From Pseudosulfitobacter koreensis (GTDB taxonomy: Bacteria; Pseudomonadota; Alphaproteobacteria; Rhodobacterales; Rhodobacteraceae), in contig NZ_JANKJG010000008.1 of NCBI RefSeq assembly GCF_024733015.1, positions 62,001 to 126,000 of the forward strand: a DNA stretch of 64,000 nt, written 5' to 3'. A program made the position numbers and the translations under genes. The notes under the pieces are model-generated. The model was not told where the DNA came from and made no database searches. It worked only from the letters and a program-made list of their open reading frames with translations. Positions 62,472 through 64,000 of the stretch are shown here, piece by piece (within the stretch, counting starts at the first letter, position 1; each line of letters starts with the position of its first letter).

Positions 62472-64000
62472 ATGAAACAAAGCTCCCATGACCGCCTCCT
62501 GATCATCGACTTCGGCAGCCAGGTAACGCAGCTGATCGCGCGCCGCCTGCGCGAACTGAACGTCTATTGCGAAATCCACCCGTTCAACATGGTGACCGAC
62601 GCCTTCCTTGCGGACTTTGCGCCCAAGGCGGTGATCTTCTCGGGCGGCCCGTCTTCGGTCTTTGCCGAAGGTGCGCCGATGCCGCCCATGTCGGTCTTCG
62701 ATCTGGGCGTGCCGATCCTGGGCATCTGCTATGGCCAGCAGGTGATGATGCATTGCCTCGGCGGCAAGGTGGAACGCGGTCAGGGCACGGCAGAGTTCGG
62801 GCGCGCCTATGTCTCCAAGGGGGCCAAGCCCCTCGACTGGCTGAACGGCTGGTTCCTGGAAGAGCGCGAACAGGTCTGGATGAGCCACGGCGACCACGTC
62901 AGCGCCCTTGCCCCCGGCTTCGAGGTGTTCGGCACTTCGCCCCACGCGCCCTTCGCCATCACCGCCGATCCTGCGCGCAATTTCTTCGCCGTGCAATTCC
63001 ACCCCGAGGTGCACCACACCCCCAACGGCAAGACGCTCTATCAGAATTTCGTCAAGTTGGCGGGGTTCAAGGGCGACTGGACGATGGACGCCTACCGCGA
63101 CGAAGCCGTGCAGCGCATCCGCGATCAGGTCGGCGACGGCAAGGTGATCTGCGCGCTCTCCGGCGGTGTCGACAGTTCCGTCGCTGCCGTGCTGATCCAC
63201 GAGGCCATCGGCGAACAGCTCACTTGCGTCTATGTCGATCACGGCCTGATGCGCAAAGCCGAAAGCGAACAGGTCGTGGGCATGTTCCGCGAGCATTATA
63301 ACCTGCCGCTGATCCACGCCGACGAATCCGAACTGTTCCTGGGCAAGCTCGAAGGTGTCAGCGACCCCGAGACCAAGCGCAAGATCATCGGCGGCCTCTT
63401 CATCGACGTGTTCGAGAAATACGCCAAGCAGATCGGCGGCGCGGATTTCCTGGCCCAGGGCACGCTCTACCCCGACGTGATCGAAAGTGTTTCGTTCTCT
63501 GGCGGTCCGTCGGTCACCATCAAATCGCACCACAACGTCGGCGGCCTGCCCGAGCGGATGAACATGCAACTGGTCGAGCCGCTGCGCGAGCTCTTCAAGG
63601 ACGAGGTCCGCGCGCTGGGTCGCGAGCTGGGCCTGCCCGACAGCTTCATCGGGCGCCACCCCTTCCCCGGTCCGGGTCTGGCGATCCGCTGCCCCGGCGA
63701 GATCACCCGCGCCAAGCTCGACATCCTGCGCGAGGCCGATGCCGTCTATATCGACCAGATCCGCAAGCACGGGCTTTATGACGAGATCTGGCAAGCCTTC
63801 GTCGCGATCCTGCCCGTGCGCACCGTCGGCGTGATGGGCGACGGGCGCACCTACGATTTCGCCTGCGCCCTGCGCGCGGTGACCTCCGTGGACGGCATGA
63901 CCGCCGACTATTACCCCTTCACCCACGAATTCCTGGGCGAAACCGCCACACGGATCATCAACGAGGTGCCGGGCATCAACCGCGTCACCTACGACATCAC
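62472..64000 (+). CDS. guaA: GMP synthase (glutamine-hydrolysing), 3' end outside the window
   Basis: Converts XMP to GMP with glutamine and ATP. The 509 residues seen include the class-I glutamine amidotransferase domain (nucleophile Cys in GICYGQQ, HPEVHHT), the ATP pyrophosphatase P-loop SGGVDSSV, and the C-terminal dimerisation domain ([32 protein letters not shown]). Only about ten residues are missing. The start at 62472 follows a CAGG sequence at about 7 bases. Confidence 0.97.
   Translation, partial: MKQSSHDRLLIIDFGSQVTQLIARRLRELNVYCEIHPFNMVTDAFLADFAPKAVIFSGGPSSVFAEGAPMPPMSVFDLGVPILGICYGQQVMMHCLGGKVERGQGTAEFGRAYVSKGAKPLDWLNGWFLEEREQVWMSHGDHVSALAPGFEVFGTSPHAPFAITADPARNFFAVQFHPEVHHTPNGKTLYQNFVKLAGFKGDWTMDAYRDEAVQRIRDQVGDGKVICALSGGVDSSVAAVLIHEAIGEQLTCVYVDHGLMRKAESEQVVGMFREHYNLPLIHADESELFLGKLEGVSDPETKRKIIGGLFIDVFEKYAKQIGGADFLAQGTLYPDVIESVSFSGGPSVTIKSHHNVGGLPERMNMQLVEPLRELFKDEVRALGRELGLPDSFIGRHPFPGPGLAIRCPGEITRAKLDILREADAVYIDQIRKHGLYDEIWQAFVAILPVRTVGVMGDGRTYDFACALRAVTSVDGMTADYYPFTHEFLGETATRIINEVPGINRVTYDI

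Noticed and set aside
62307..63926. 539-residue open frame on the minus strand
   Set aside because: It is antisense to guaA and contains the REP-like element inside its frame.

Overview
The window is one 64 kb stretch of high-GC chromosome from an alphaproteobacterium of the order Rhodobacterales, probably in the Roseobacter group. Three things point there. The gene order dusB-ntrB-ntrC-ntrY-ntrX-(gap)-trkA-trkH-hfq-hflX is the classic alphaproteobacterial nitrogen-regulation cluster. NtrC lacks the GAFTGA loop, as in Rhodobacter. Several proteins (Usg, DUF6456, DUF6477, a SufBCD-associated membrane protein) belong to families that are mainly alphaproteobacterial or Rhodobacterales. I found no phage, insertion sequence, CRISPR array, rRNA or tRNA. 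It reads as core chromosome with small accessory patches.

Layout. 1-4 kb: tail of an acyl-CoA thioesterase, then the zwf-pgl-pgi glucose-6-phosphate operon (minus strand) with a LacI-type operator-like palindrome before zwf. 4-8.4 kb: an orphan radical SAM protein, usg and gyrA. 8.5-17 kb: a secreted small protein, an M32 carboxypeptidase, heme A synthase, TrmJ, a ThiE-like protein, a divergent HupE/DUF4198 pair whose start codons overlap on one CATG, and psuK-psuG. 17-26.8 kb: DUF502 protein, patatin phospholipase, 3-hydroxybutyrate dehydrogenase preceded by a candidate small RNA or attenuator, an oligopeptide-binding protein, a phosphatase-fold protein without its catalytic cysteines, an acyl-CoA ligase, a DsbA-family protein, a TagD-like protein without its HxGH motif, and an MFS exporter. 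26.8-38.3 kb: mfd, a SufBCD-associated protein, hemB followed by a diverged second copy of its own 3' end, a YSC84 lipoprotein, an Aer-type PAS protein, a hydroxyisobutyrate-type dehydrogenase, a penicillin acylase and rluE.

38.4-50.8 kb is the regulatory block on the minus strand: NtrB/NtrC and NtrY/NtrX two-component pairs (nitrogen and redox signalling), TrkA/TrkH potassium uptake, Hfq and HflX. A plus-strand lipoprotein gene interrupts it. 51-54.5 kb: a tightly overlapping plus-strand run ispD-ispF-pgpA-cinA (isoprenoid and phospholipid synthesis), a RatA/Coq10-like protein, and hpt with a small membrane protein. 54.5-64 kb: an EamA exporter coupled to lipA, katG with an Irr-box-like site upstream, DUF6456 and DUF6477 genes separated by a region with DnaA boxes and a CtrA-like site, a non-pyrrolysine MttB-family methyltransferase, and guaA, cut by the window end.

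At least four copies of a short hairpin-forming intergenic repeat (REP-like) lie between genes. The observations most worth follow-up are the hemB 3' partial duplication, the small RNA/attenuator before bdhA, the two degenerate enzymes, the overlapping divergent metal-type pair, and the regulatory motifs before katG, dusB/ispD and DUF6456/DUF6477. I did not find a clear new multi-gene system.
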